A DNA stretch of 64,000 bases from Clostridium sp. AM22-11AC (GTDB taxonomy: Bacteria > Bacillota > Clostridia > Lachnospirales > Lachnospiraceae), in contig NZ_QUCM01000001.1 in the NCBI RefSeq assembly GCF_003473545.1, positions 186,001 through 250,000 of the forward strand, read 5' to 3'. This document shows positions 35,859 through 45,526 of the stretch, piece by piece. The first letter of the stretch is position 1, and each line of letters opens with the position of its first letter. Both the position numbers and the translations under genes were made by a program. The notes under the pieces are model-generated. The model was not told where the DNA came from, ran no database searches, and saw only the letters and a program-made list of their open reading frames with translations.

Positions 35859-38807
35859 TTAGTGAAACAGTTCTTTCACTTCTTTGAACATGTTTTTATC
35901 TGCTTCGATCTGCTGTTCATTTCCAATGACACAGAAAGCACCTGTTTTTAAGATGGACTCCAGGATATCTGCCAATGCGCGGATATCCTCCTGGGTCACA
36001 TCCAGGATCTGTTCTCTCTTTTTCTGTACCATTTCATCGGTAATTCCGGATAAATAGGCAGTCAGGTTTCTGGAACCTTTTACTGCCGGGCTTAATGGTG
36101 TATCTACGCTGCTCATGGCACCGATCACATATTTTGTCATATCCCTCTCATCAATGGAGAAGTTCTTTAAATATTCCGGGATACCTTCGTAGATCTTATC
36201 TGTAGCTACAAGCTTTGGATCTCTGTAGGATACCAGACAGCCGGTTCCGCTTCTTCCAAAATTACTCATACAGCCATAGGCGCCGCCGATCACGCGCAGG
36301 TTCTGCCATAAATATTCGTAGTTCATGATGACCTTTAATACTTCCAGGGCACCAGTGTAAGCTTCTGCGTCAAAAGAACCGCAGCGTGCCACATAATTTA
36401 CCTTGGAAGAGGTCTTAAAGCCTTCGTTTTTCAGCTCCGGCACAAATTCAAAAGCATATCTCCTGCTTGGTTTATCACTTAATGCAGCCTTGAATTTCTT
36501 TAATTCTTCCGGAAGAGCCTTGTAGCCTTCCTCGTCTGCTGTATAACCTACCATAAGATTATCTGCTGCAAACAATTTTTCTGCTGTTTCCTTCAACTTT
36601 CTGACCAGTTCCTTACGGAATTTCTCATCCTTGCTGTAGGCATCTGCTGTTTTTTCCAGGAAATGGAAATATTCAATTCCGCCTGTCATATCGTCAAAGG
36701 CTCTTACCGGTGAGAAATAGGAGCAGGCTCTTGCAACTGCTGCGCTGTGGGAAGCACCTTCCAAGCGCATTCTGGATCTGGAACGCATCTCATCTAAGAT
36801 CTCACCCAGACGTTTCTCATCATCTAATTTAGAAGCTGTAAGGATCTCTTTGATAATGTCAAAAGCAAAACCTACTTTTTCATAAAGAACCTTGATGCCT
36901 GCTGTAAATGCCCCCTTAAAAGCACCCTTTTCATTCAGGTCTTCCCAGGAAGAAACATAAAAGTCCAGTCCGCCGCTGTTTAAATGGATCTCACTGGTAA
37001 GATCCCGGTAGGTAAAATTTTCTGTATCCACATAGCCTAAAACAGACTTTAAAAGGGATGCATAAGGCAGATCCTCTTTCGGGATCACATTCATATCAAA
37101 AAGCAGTTTGATATAAGCAATACCGGAAGTGAACATTGGACTGTGGACAACCGTGGTTTTCTCTTCCTCTTTTACTTTGTAGGAAAACGGTTCTGACTGG
37201 CGTTTGATATCTTCTCTTCCAAGCATTGGGATCTTCTCCAGATCCTCTTTTGTGGAAGGTTCTTCCTGGTATGCTTTCAGCTCTGCCGTCTCTTTTACCA
37301 GGGCTTTTACCTGTTCACTGCTTAAGGAGTCTTTATACTTTGCCAGACGCTCTGCCAGTTCTGCATCTTCCCTTGCAGTCAGGTCAATTTCAGGGCTTAC
37401 GATCACAACTGCCTCATGAGGGTTATCTAAGAGATAATCTTTGATAAGCTGCTCAAAATAGCCTTCCTGGGCTGCTTTTTTCAGATAATCGAAGGTCTTC
37501 TGATACTGTAAGTGAAGCATTGGATCTGCATCATACAGCCAGCTGTCCATAGACCATAAACCGTACATCAGTCCCTTTGGAGCAGAACCATAATCTGCTT
37601 CCCTGTAACGGAATTCATAGTAATTTAAACCTGCTAACAGGCTCTTTTTGTCAATTCCCTGATCAGCCAGTTTTCTCAAAGTGCCTTTTACAACGGATAA
37701 AAATTCACCCTTCTGCTCTTTATTTGCATTCTTAGCCACAACAGAGAAATAAGGCTGTAAAATACCATTTTCATAGCCGCCCATAATATCCTGACCAATA
37801 TGTGCATCGATCAGAGCCTGCTTTAATGGTGCTCCCGGAGCGCTGATGAGCGTGTAGTCCAGGATCTGGAATGCAACATAGAGGATTGGATCTGTATCTG
37901 TTCCTACCACTGTGTTCAGAGATAAGTAGGTGTTGTCTTCTGTACCTTCATTCGCAGTAACAGAATAGGTGGTCTCTTTTTCAACTGGTTCTGTAAATGG
38001 CTTCTGTAATGCAATGGAAGAGTCTAAGGTAAAGTCCTTTTTGTCATAGGCAGATAAATATTCTTTATCCAGCCATAAAAGCTTTTCTTCCATATCCATA
38101 TCGCCATAAAGATAGATATAGCTGTTTGCCGGATGATAATAGTCTTTGTGGAATTGGATGAACTGCTCATAGCTTAAGTTGGGGATCACTGCCGGGTCAC
38201 CGCCAGACTCATTGCTGTACGGGGTATCTGGAAAAAGGACTGATGAAGTGAAACGCTCCAGCACGCTTTCCGGTGAGGAAAAAGCACCTTTCATCTCATT
38301 GTATACAACACCATTGACAGTAAGAGGTGCATCCTCTGAAGGCAGTTCATAATGCCAGCCTTCCTGTTTGAAGATCTTTGGCTCTCTGTAAATGGACGGA
38401 TGGAATACACCGTCTAAATATACATCCATCAGGTTCTGGAAATCTTTATCATTGCAACTGGCTACCGGATATACGGTCTTGTCCGGATAAGTCATTGCAT
38501 TTAAGAAGGTATTTAAGGAACCTTTTACTAACTCTACAAAGGGATCTTTTACCGGAAACTTTTCAGAACCTTCCAGTACGCTGTGCTCCAGGATATGAGG
38601 CAGTCCGGTACTGTCCGCAGGCGGTGTTCTGAAGCCGATTGAAAATACTTTGTTGTCGTCTTCGTTGCTCATGAGGAACAGTCTGGCACCGCTTTTTCTA
38701 TGTTCCAGCACCATTCCTTCGGAATTCATCTCTTCTACAAAACGACGGTCTTTTACCTCGTAGGCAGAAAGGTTTTCTACTTTTTCAAGCATCTGCTGTC
38801 TGTTCAT
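35859..38807 (-). CDS. M16C family metallopeptidase (presequence-protease type)
   Basis: 982 residues from the ATG at 38807, with TAGGAGA upstream. Insulinase fold with the inverted zinc motif HILEH and downstream Glu in VKGSLNTFLNAMTYPDKTVYPVAS; carboxy-terminal M16C-associated half. No signal peptide, so an intracellular oligopeptide-degrading enzyme by analogy with mitochondrial PreP. The reading frame stays open to 38891 but that part runs into the repeat array. Confidence 0.93.
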   Translation of the reverse strand: MNRQQMLEKVENLSAYEVKDRRFVEEMNSEGMVLEHRKSGARLFLMSNEDDNKVFSIGFRTPPADSTGLPHILEHSVLEGSEKFPVKDPFVELVKGSLNTFLNAMTYPDKTVYPVASCNDKDFQNLMDVYLDGVFHPSIYREPKIFKQEGWHYELPSEDAPLTVNGVVYNEMKGAFSSPESVLERFTSSVLFPDTPYSNESGGDPAVIPNLSYEQFIQFHKDYYHPANSYIYLYGDMDMEEKLLWLDKEYLSAYDKKDFTLDSSIALQKPFTEPVEKETTYSVTANEGTEDNTYLSLNTVVGTDTDPILYVAFQILDYTLISAPGAPLKQALIDAHIGQDIMGGYENGILQPYFSVVAKNANKEQKGEFLSVVKGTLRKLADQGIDKKSLLAGLNYYEFRYREADYGSAPKGLMYGLWSMDSWLYDADPMLHLQYQKTFDYLKKAAQEGYFEQLIKDYLLDNPHEAVVIVSPEIDLTAREDAELAERLAKYKDSLSSEQVKALVKETAELKAYQEEPSTKEDLEKIPMLGREDIKRQSEPFSYKVKEEEKTTVVHSPMFTSGIAYIKLLFDMNVIPKEDLPYASLLKSVLGYVDTENFTYRDLTSEIHLNSGGLDFYVSSWEDLNEKGAFKGAFTAGIKVLYEKVGFAFDIIKEILTASKLDDEKRLGEILDEMRSRSRMRLEGASHSAAVARACSYFSPVRAFDDMTGGIEYFHFLEKTADAYSKDEKFRKELVRKLKETAEKLFAADNLMVGYTADEEGYKALPEELKKFKAALSDKPSRRYAFEFVPELKNEGFKTSSKVNYVARCGSFDAEAYTGALEVLKVIMNYEYLWQNLRVIGGAYGCMSNFGRSGTGCLVSYRDPKLVATDKIYEGIPEYLKNFSIDERDMTKYVIGAMSSVDTPLSPAVKGSRNLTAYLSGITDEMVQKKREQILDVTQEDIRALADILESILKTGAFCVIGNEQQIEADKNMFKEVKELFH

Positions 38808-38885
38808 TTTGAATTGGTCTCCTATCTTGTTTGGTTTTCCATGAGGCTGGGAAATCCCTTGCGTGAGGGATGTCGCGTCCCGGTC

Positions 38886-39075
38886 ACTCACAACCTCGCA
38901 CTTCGTGCTTTACTGCCTGCTATCGCAGGCTGGTTGTTCGTTCGTTAGTAGACTCGCAAACACGCGCTTCGCGCTCCACTGTCTGCTTGCGCAGACGGTT
39001 TGCTCGTTCGTTAGTAGACTCGCAAACACGCGCTTCGCGCTCCACTGTCTGCTTACGCAGACGGTTTGCTCGTTA
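38886..39075 (-). repeat. 66-bp tandem repeat array (three copies) of REP-like palindromes
   Basis: Units at 38886-38951, 38952-39017 and 39018-39075 (last one truncated). Units 2 and 3 are almost identical; unit 1 is diverged. Each unit contains a CGCGCTTCGCGC-type palindrome and a CTGC-loop-GCAG palindrome followed by CTCGTT. Because 66 is a multiple of three, the plus frame repeats a 22-residue peptide, but there is no credible start. With the next hairpin it fills the 38808-39132 spacer between the ydcF-like gene and the M16C peptidase. Confidence 0.85.
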
Positions 39076-39076
39076 A

Positions 39077-39132
39077 GGGCCCAAGAAAAACAAATGTCTG
39101 CTTTGCAGACGCTTGTTTTTCTTCTGGGGCCC
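39077..39132 (-). terminator. Terminator hairpin after the ydcF-like gene, repeat-family type
   Basis: GGGCCC outer stem, arms with AGAAAAACAAG and TTTGTTTTTCT, tip GTCTGC/GCAGAC. It starts directly at the ydcF-like stop codon. Same design as 29420-29473. Confidence 0.7.
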
Positions 39133-39972
39133 TTACATGTTCCCCATTATTCTGTCCTTTACTATGGATGCACATTCACGCACACACAAATGGATAAACA
39201 GCACAGGGTCTGACTGGGCGCTGATGCCGTAGACATTTTCAAAACCCCATTTTTTTGCAATCATGCAGGCTCTGTATACATGGAAATTACTGGTAAGGAC
39301 ACCCACATCCAGAGGTTTGTCCGCTGCAATAAGATAACCGCCTTTTGGTTCCCGTTGAAATGTCAGGCGGTTTCTTTCTTCTCTCTGATGACGGATTACT
39401 TCCCTGTGGCTGTCAATGATGATCTTGCTGTATGCCAGATTTTCCACTGTGCTTACGGAATGTTCTTCCAAAAGAAGCTGACTGGGTCTTACGCCGTTGT
39501 ATACCAGATACTGGTACATAGCCTGGGCTTCTGATACAGGTTCATCCGGTCCTTTGCCTCCTGACAGCACCAGATAGGTTTCCGGATTTTTCTCTGCATA
39601 TTCAATGGCCTTATCCAGCCTCTTTTTTAAAGAATTGCTTACTGTATGTTCCTTGACTCTGGCTCCCAAAACGATCACATAGTCAAGGTCCCTTTCTTCA
39701 CTGGCTGCCGCTCCCATAAACACCATGATACAAAGGGCTGCCATAATGACCACACCGGCAATACAGGTAGTAACAATGCTCACCGGCACCCACTGTGGGA
39801 TGCGGTCCATATTTTTCCTGTAATACCATTTTCCATATACAAGAAATACACAAAGAGCAGCAAAGAAAAGCCAGATAAAGGCAAAGGAGGTTCCCATACC
39901 TGCATAAAAAACAATAACCATAAAATATGCAGTACAGATGATCGCCAGTCCCAACAGGATCATATCTGCCAT
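39133..39972 (-). CDS. YdcF/ElyC-like DUF218 membrane protein
   Basis: 279 residues from the ATG at 39972, which has AAGGAGGTG upstream. Three or four membrane segments in the first 100 residues, then a DUF218 domain: LDYVIVLGARVKEH, LVLSGGKGPDEPVSEAQAM, LEEHSVSTVENLAYSK. Homologues act in envelope carrier-lipid or polysaccharide metabolism; the exact reaction is unknown. Last gene of the mtaB-ireB-...-trhP string. Confidence 0.85.
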   Translation of the reverse strand: MADMILLGLAIICTAYFMVIVFYAGMGTSFAFIWLFFAALCVFLVYGKWYYRKNMDRIPQWVPVSIVTTCIAGVVIMAALCIMVFMGAAASEERDLDYVIVLGARVKEHTVSNSLKKRLDKAIEYAEKNPETYLVLSGGKGPDEPVSEAQAMYQYLVYNGVRPSQLLLEEHSVSTVENLAYSKIIIDSHREVIRHQREERNRLTFQREPKGGYLIAADKPLDVGVLTSNFHVYRACMIAKKWGFENVYGISAQSDPVLFIHLCVRECASIVKDRIMGNM

Positions 39973-40014
39973 AGAGCACCTCCTTTTTATCATTCAGCTA
40001 TATTTTAACAATTA

Positions 40015-41244
40015 TTAATTATCCTCTTTTTTGCGGAGAATATCATACTTATCCACATCTGCTCCTAAATCTACCCACAGGATCTGTTTTGGATGTGGAG
40101 CACTTTCCTGCTCATTTCCATCTTCATCGCAGATGCTCTTTACAACTACTTCCAGATTTCGACCGTCCGGCTTCATGATCTCAATGGTCTCGCCTACAGA
40201 GAACTTATTTTTCTGTTCAATGCGGCAACGACCTTTTCCGTCCGCCTCTTCCACTGTGCCAAGATAGGTATAATTCTTTACATAAGTATTGCTGTTGTAG
40301 ATCTGGGCATCACTTCCCGGCTTTCCAAAGTAGAAACCTGTAGTAAATTCACGGTAGGTACATTTTCCGATCTCTTCCTTGTACCATTCCATATTTGCCT
40401 CATAAAGCTTCGGATCTTTCAGATAATCATCAATGGCTTTGCGGTAGGTTCTTGCTACAGTCGCTACATACAAAGCTGTCTTCATACGTCCTTCGATCTT
40501 AAAGCTGTCAATTCCCGCATCGATCAGCTCCGGAACATGCTCGATCATGCAAAGGTCCTTGGAGTTAAAGATATAAGTGCCTCTTTCATTTTCATATACA
40601 GGCATGTACTCTCCCGGTCTGGTCTCTTCTACAATGGAATATTTCCAGCGGCATGGATGGGTACAGGCACCCTGGTTGGCGTCACGACCTGTAAAGAAGT
40701 TACTCAGCAGACATCTTCCGGAATAGGAAATGCACATAGCACCATGGATGAAACTTTCAATCTCCATATCATCCGGGATATGAGAGCGGATCTCCTTGAT
40801 CTCAGCTAAAGAAAGCTCTCTTGCGGAAACCACACGCTTTGCACCCATACGGTTCCAGAACAGATATGTGCCGTAGTTGGTATTATTTGCCTGTGTGCTT
40901 ACATGAAGTTCTGTATCCGGAAGTACTCTCTTTGCGATCTCAAATACACCTGGATCAGAAATGATCAGTGCATCTGGTCCCACTTCCTTTAATTCTTCAA
41001 AATAAGCCTCCACCCCTGGCAGGTCCTGATTATGAGCCAGAATATTGGCTGTTACATAGACCTTAACATCATGCGCATGGGCAAAGGCAATTCCCTCTTT
41101 CATGTCCTCTAAGGAGAAGTTATGTGCTTTGGCTCTCAATCCAAAAGCCTCTCCTCCTATATATACGGCATCCGCACCGTAAATAACGGCTGTTTTTAAT
41201 ACATCCAGACTGCCTGCCGGTATTAATAACTCTGTCTTTCTCAT
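40015..41244 (-). CDS. trhP: U32 peptidase family protein, TrhP-like tRNA hydroxylation factor
   Basis: 409 residues. U32 signature in IESFIHGAMCISYSGRCLLSNFFTGRDANQGACTHPCRW, with cysteines likely binding an Fe-S cluster. In Bacillus, YrrN/YrrO (TrhP) make 5-hydroxyuridine at tRNA position 34, which TrmR then methylates. Here trmR is the immediate upstream gene (14-nt gap), so tRNA modification is the best assignment; collagenase/peptidase names are likely wrong. Confidence 0.85.
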   Translation of the reverse strand: MRKTELLIPAGSLDVLKTAVIYGADAVYIGGEAFGLRAKAHNFSLEDMKEGIAFAHAHDVKVYVTANILAHNQDLPGVEAYFEELKEVGPDALIISDPGVFEIAKRVLPDTELHVSTQANNTNYGTYLFWNRMGAKRVVSARELSLAEIKEIRSHIPDDMEIESFIHGAMCISYSGRCLLSNFFTGRDANQGACTHPCRWKYSIVEETRPGEYMPVYENERGTYIFNSKDLCMIEHVPELIDAGIDSFKIEGRMKTALYVATVARTYRKAIDDYLKDPKLYEANMEWYKEEIGKCTYREFTTGFYFGKPGSDAQIYNSNTYVKNYTYLGTVEEADGKGRCRIEQKNKFSVGETIEIMKPDGRNLEVVVKSICDEDGNEQESAPHPKQILWVDLGADVDKYDILRKKEDN

Positions 41245-41258
41245 TTATCTATCTTCTC

Positions 41259-41906
41259 CTATCTGATCCTGGTACTGATGGTCACTCCATCTCCTATAGG
41301 GATCACCGCTGTTTCAAATTCTTCCATATGCTTTAATTCATACAGATACTCACGCATCCTGCTGTGGATGGTACGGTTCCTGCGCTGCACTGCAAAACGG
41401 GACTGGACTACATCCCCATCCTGGAGCACATTATCGGAAATAAGCACGGCTCCTACAGGCATCAGGTCTAACAGCAGAGGCAGCCAGTTTAAATACTGTC
41501 CTTTCGCTGCATCCATAAATACCAGATCAAACTGTTTTCCTTTTAATTCTTTCAGCCACATATCCGCATCTCCCTCTAAAAAGGTAATGCGGCTTTCTTC
41601 CCCGGCTTTTCTAAAATTTTCTTTCGCCTCAGGAATACGTTTTTCGTATTTTTCAATGGTAGTGATATGGCAGTTTTCCGGCATCACCTGACACATCTGT
41701 AACGCAGAATAACCTACAGCCGTTCCGATCTCCAGAATATTTTCCGGTCTTAATGCTGCTGTCAGGCTTCTAAGCAGGGCGGCTGTCTCACTGCGGATAA
41801 TAGGAACTCCGTCTTCAATCGCCTTTTTTTCAATTGTATCCAGAAGTTCTCCCCTGCTTATTTCCAGGGAATGAAGATATTCTGTAATCCTGTTATCTAT
41901 GATCAT
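41259..41906 (-). CDS. trmR: tRNA 5-hydroxyuridine methyltransferase TrmR (O-methyltransferase)
   Basis: 215 residues. SAM-binding class I fold with NILEIGTAVGYSALQM, FLEGDADMW, DLVFMDAAKGQYLNW and DNVLQDG; metal-dependent O-methyltransferase family 3. In Bacillus yrrM (trmR) sits before yrrN/yrrO and after yrrL (mltG), the same order as here. Methylates ho5U34 to mo5U34. Overlaps the end of the mltG-like gene by 14 nt. Confidence 0.88.
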   Translation of the reverse strand: MIIDNRITEYLHSLEISRGELLDTIEKKAIEDGVPIIRSETAALLRSLTAALRPENILEIGTAVGYSALQMCQVMPENCHITTIEKYEKRIPEAKENFRKAGEESRITFLEGDADMWLKELKGKQFDLVFMDAAKGQYLNWLPLLLDLMPVGAVLISDNVLQDGDVVQSRFAVQRRNRTIHSRMREYLYELKHMEEFETAVIPIGDGVTISTRIR

Positions 41907-42540
41907 TTTGTCCGTCCTCTATCACATCTTCGATCCAGCCGCCTTCTTCCTCATCTTCACCAGAATAGGAATGCGCATCTGCCTGGGCTTCTCCCGATGA
42001 AAGGGTGCTCTTTGCAGGATCTGCTGCATTTGCTTCTTCTGTCTGAAGGTCTGACTGACGTTTTTGCTGATCACTTTCTGATTTTTCAGTACTCTGATCT
42101 GCGCTCTTTTGTGTTGTTTTTGTGCTCCCTGATTTATCCCCGGATTTTTCGTCCTCTTCATTTTCCGGCTTTTCGCTCAGTTTTTGAAGGATCTCCTTGG
42201 AAGTCATGGAAGTATTGAACGTATAGGTTCCCGGGTATATCTTATCATAATCATAAAAACGACTCTGGAATAAAAAGGCATAGATATTTTTGATCAGACC
42301 CTTTTTCTCCAGCTCATCAGCTGCCTGTGACACATCTTCCCCGTCTTTTACCACTACAGTAATATCATGACCCGGAGCTGCTTCCACTGCCTCTGCATAA
42401 AACACCGCATGGCCAAAAGCATACCCCCGGATCACTGCTTCATATAAAAGAAGGATCAAAAGAGCAAGAAGCATCAGCTTTACCGAAATACGGATGATCG
42501 CCATGGTTATTTTGTTGATCTCTCTTGTACGGCTGCTCAT
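41893..42540 (-). CDS. MltG-like membrane protein without the catalytic domain
   Basis: 215 residues from the ATG at 42540 (GGAGG upstream). A membrane segment (about 17-40) is followed by a LysM-like MltG amino-terminal subdomain (VVVKDGEDVSQAADELEKKGLI...YPGTYTFNTSMTSKEILQKL), then about 95 charged, Ser/Lys/Glu/Gln-rich residues. The YceG catalytic domain with its Glu is missing. The locus is that of yrrL/mltG in Bacillus, so this is a shortened orthologue. It probably binds glycan or scaffolds rather than cleaving glycan strands. Confidence 0.75.
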   Translation of the reverse strand: MSSRTREINKITMAIIRISVKLMLLALLILLLYEAVIRGYAFGHAVFYAEAVEAAPGHDITVVVKDGEDVSQAADELEKKGLIKNIYAFLFQSRFYDYDKIYPGTYTFNTSMTSKEILQKLSEKPENEEDEKSGDKSGSTKTTQKSADQSTEKSESDQQKRQSDLQTEEANAADPAKSTLSSGEAQADAHSYSGEDEEEGGWIEDVIEDGQNDHR

Positions 42541-42557
42541 GCTTCTTCGCCTCCTTC

Positions 42558-44555
42558 TTACACTTCCATAATGATCGGTAAGATCATAGGATTTCTCTTC
42601 ATACGCTTCCATAAGAAATCGCTTAAGCTGTCTTTAATAATGTTCTTGATCTTGCCCCAGTCGCTTACGTGGCGGTCTAAGCAGTCTGCTACTGCATCTG
42701 CAACCACATTGTGAGCTTCCTCTAATAAATCCTCAGACTCTCTTACATATACAAAGCCTCTGGATACGATATCCGGACCGGAAAGCAGCTGGTTGGAATG
42801 TTTCTCCAGTGTCAGTACTACAACGATGATACCATTCTGAGCCAGGTTCTGTCTGTCTCTTAATACGATATTTCCTACATCGCCAACCCCAAGTCCGTCA
42901 ACCAGGATGGCGCCGCAGGCTACATGATCGGTTACCTGACAGCTGTCTTCATCCAAAGATACCACATCACCGGAATTTACCAGTAATGCATTTCCCTTCT
43001 GAACACCCATGTACTCAGCCAGTTCCTTCTGCGCCATTCTGTGGCGGAACTCACCATGTACCGGGATGGCAAATTTCGGATGTACCAGGGAATAGATCAG
43101 CTTTAAGTCTTCCTGACATGCATGTCCGGAAACATGGGTATCCTGGCAGATCACCTTTGCACCCTTTGCAGAAAGCTCATTGATCACATTTGCTACTGCC
43201 TTCTCATTTCCAGGGATCGGAGTAGAACTTAATACTACCACATCACCAGGTACGATGGATACCTTCTTGTGGATGCTTGCTGCCATACGGGACAGTGCAG
43301 CCATGGACTCACCCTGGCTTCCTGTTGTGATCAGTACCGTAGACTCAGGCGGATAATTCTTTAACTGGTCAATATCGATCAGAGTGCCTTCCGGGATATT
43401 GATATAGCCTAACTCACTGGCAATATCAATGATCGTTACCATACTGCGGCCTTCTACTACTACCTTACGGCCATATTTATAAGCAGTATTTACTACCTGC
43501 TGTACACGGTCTACGTTAGACGCAAAAGTAGCTACGATAATACGGCGATTGGTATGTTCCGCAAAAATAGTATCAAAGGTCTTTCCTACGCTGCGCTCAG
43601 ACATGGTAAATCCAGGTCTGGTAGCATTGGTACTGTCTGCCAGCATAGCAAGAACACCTTTTTTACCCAGCTCTGCAAAACGCTGCAGATCAATAGGATC
43701 ACCAAAAACAGGTGTGTAGTCGATCTTAAAGTCACCTGTATGAAGAACAATACCAACCGGTGAGAAGATTGCAAGGGCGGAAGCGTCCTGGATACTGTGA
43801 TTGGTCTTAATAAATTCTACGCGGAAGCATCCCAGATTAACAGACTGTCCATGCTTCATTACCTTACGCTTGGTAGTCTTTAACAGGTTATGCTCTTTTA
43901 ATTTATGTTCAATTAAGGCAATGGTCAGCTTTGTACCATAGATCGGCACATTCACCTGCTGTAAAATATATGGCAGTGCGCCAATATGGTCCTCATGTCC
44001 ATGAGTGATCACAAAACCCTTTACCTTATCAATATTCTGCTTTAAATAAGATACATCCGGGATCACCAGGTCAATACCTAACATATCATCTCCCGGGAAT
44101 GCAAGACCGCAGTCTACAACAATAATGGAATCTTCATATTCAAATGCGGTAATGTTCATACCGATCTGCTCTAAACCGCCTAAAGGTATGATCTTTAATT
44201 TACTCTTTGCTTCTTTCTGGTTGTTTCTGGAAGGTTTTCTTACAGGTGCTTTTCTCTCTCCTGCTTCTTTTACAGCCGGAAGGGACCTTCTGTTTCCCTG
44301 CTGTCTTCCTCTTGCCTGAGCAGGTTTACGTCTTTCTTCTGTTTTCGGCTCTGCAGCTCCTGCGTTTTCTGTTCCTTCTTTTTCTTCCACTTTTACAGCT
44401 TTTGGCGCTCTTTGCCCACGTCTCGGTCTTCTGTACTGTGGTCTTCTGGCTGGTTTTGCCCCTTCTTCACGATTTTCGCCGTTACCATTTTCTTCTTTTT
44501 TTTCTGCACTGATCTCAGGTTTTACATTTTCATTCACGTTCTCTTCTAAACTCAA
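42558..44555 (-). CDS. rnj: Ribonuclease J with extended basic amino terminus
   Basis: 665 residues against about 555 for typical RNase J. The first ~120 residues are low-complexity, rich in Lys, Arg, Glu, Pro and Ala (ARRPQYRRPRRGQRAPK). Then the metallo-beta-lactamase/beta-CASP core with HGHEDHIGALPY, HTGDFKIDYTP, ADSTNATRPG, VHGEFRH. A 5' exonuclease and endonuclease in mRNA decay and rRNA processing. Its position between yrzB and mltG differs from Bacillus, where rnjA is elsewhere. Confidence 0.94.
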   Translation of the reverse strand: MSLEENVNENVKPEISAEKKEENGNGENREEGAKPARRPQYRRPRRGQRAPKAVKVEEKEGTENAGAAEPKTEERRKPAQARGRQQGNRRSLPAVKEAGERKAPVRKPSRNNQKEAKSKLKIIPLGGLEQIGMNITAFEYEDSIIVVDCGLAFPGDDMLGIDLVIPDVSYLKQNIDKVKGFVITHGHEDHIGALPYILQQVNVPIYGTKLTIALIEHKLKEHNLLKTTKRKVMKHGQSVNLGCFRVEFIKTNHSIQDASALAIFSPVGIVLHTGDFKIDYTPVFGDPIDLQRFAELGKKGVLAMLADSTNATRPGFTMSERSVGKTFDTIFAEHTNRRIIVATFASNVDRVQQVVNTAYKYGRKVVVEGRSMVTIIDIASELGYINIPEGTLIDIDQLKNYPPESTVLITTGSQGESMAALSRMAASIHKKVSIVPGDVVVLSSTPIPGNEKAVANVINELSAKGAKVICQDTHVSGHACQEDLKLIYSLVHPKFAIPVHGEFRHRMAQKELAEYMGVQKGNALLVNSGDVVSLDEDSCQVTDHVACGAILVDGLGVGDVGNIVLRDRQNLAQNGIIVVVLTLEKHSNQLLSGPDIVSRGFVYVRESEDLLEEAHNVVADAVADCLDRHVSDWGKIKNIIKDSLSDFLWKRMKRNPMILPIIMEV

Positions 44556-44571
44556 GCTGATTCCTCCTACA

Positions 44572-44862
44572 TTATTTCTCTAATTCCACGTCTGCATCCT
44601 TTAATAACTCTTCAAAAATGCCCATAACTCCATCCAGTTCCCTGTCATCTTCCACGAACTCAAATAAAGCTTCACTGTCATTTTCACCGGATACATCCTT
44701 TAAAATATAACATTCTCCATCCTCATCCTCTGGCGCATCCGTTACCAGCAGATAATCTTTTCCATGGATCCTTGTTTCTTCCAATACGTAAAAATCTACA
44801 GATTCTCCTGAATCTGTTATCATCGTAATGCAGTCTTCTCTTTCATTCATTGGCTTATCCAT
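44572..44862 (-). CDS. DUF1292 protein (YrzB family)
   Basis: 96 residues, strongly acidic. DUF1292 hallmarks: [19 protein letters not shown] near the start and [11 protein letters not shown] later. Function unknown; conserved next to ruvX in Firmicutes. Overlaps the end of ruvX by 8 nt. Confidence 0.88.
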   Translation of the reverse strand: MDKPMNEREDCITMITDSGESVDFYVLEETRIHGKDYLLVTDAPEDEDGECYILKDVSGENDSEALFEFVEDDRELDGVMGIFEELLKDADVELEK

Positions 44863-45307
44863 TGTTCTCTCCGTCTTCTTTTTTCGTCATGGACAGATGA
44901 TCTAAATATCCCTGAAGGATCATTGCTGCTGCGATCTGGTCTACCGACTCTTTTCTGTGTTCACGGCGGACACCGCTTTCCATAAGGACACGCTCTGCTG
45001 CTACAGTTGTAAGACGTTCGTCCCACAGCTCCACAGGAAGCCCTGTTCTACGCTCTAAAGCCGCTTTCAGTTCTTCTGACTTCTGTGCACGGTCTCCCAC
45101 TGTATTATTCATATTTTTAGGATAACCAAGAACGAACTTTTCTACCCCATACTCTTTCGCCAGTGCTTCGATCCTGGCAAGGGTCTGACGCAGCTTGTTT
45201 TCATCCTTTCTGGTAATGGTCTCTACTGCCTGTGCAGTAATTCCCAGGGGATCGCACACTGCTACCCCTACTGTTTTTGAGCCATAATCAAGCCCCATGA
45301 TCCTCAT
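44855..45307 (-). CDS. ruvX: Holliday junction resolvase-like / pre-16S rRNA nuclease YqgF
   Basis: 150 residues from the ATG at 45307, which has GGAGG upstream (21 nt inside the longer frame). RNase H-like fold: [19 protein letters not shown] (first Asp), [26 protein letters not shown] (Asp/Glu), [14 protein letters not shown] (last Asp). In E. coli it trims 16S rRNA 5' ends. Confidence 0.94.
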   Translation of the reverse strand: MRIMGLDYGSKTVGVAVCDPLGITAQAVETITRKDENKLRQTLARIEALAKEYGVEKFVLGYPKNMNNTVGDRAQKSEELKAALERRTGLPVELWDERLTTVAAERVLMESGVRREHRKESVDQIAAAMILQGYLDHLSMTKKEDGENNG

Positions 45308-45429
45308 ATTCAATTCCTCCGCGCACACTAAAACTAGTGTACCGCATTATTGATATTTCTCCAAACAGCTTACTCAACAATACAGTACACCAACAAACAC
45401 AAAAACTGCGTTTGTGATCATCATTACAG

Positions 45430-45482
45430 AAAAAAATCAACGCCCATAAAAAGTCCCTAAACAGAGACTTTAATGGACGTTA
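45430..45482 (-). terminator. Probable terminator after ireB
   Basis: Stem AACGTCCAT...AAAGTC with GACTTTTTATGGGCGTT, followed on the minus strand by T7. It implies ruvX has its own promoter in 45308-45430, which I cannot place firmly. Confidence 0.65.
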
Positions 45483-45526
45483 AACCAGAGAGCATCCCAC
45501 TCCCTGACCCTATTTTCCCGGCTGCC

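Noticed and set aside
38886..39075. CRISPR-like array
   Set aside because: Units are 66 bp and contiguous with no unique spacers, and no cas gene is present.
38863..39213. Plus-strand ORF of 116 codons with a repeated 22-residue unit
   Set aside because: It is made by the 66-bp intergenic tandem repeat, has no ribosome site, and overlaps the ends of two genes on the other strand.
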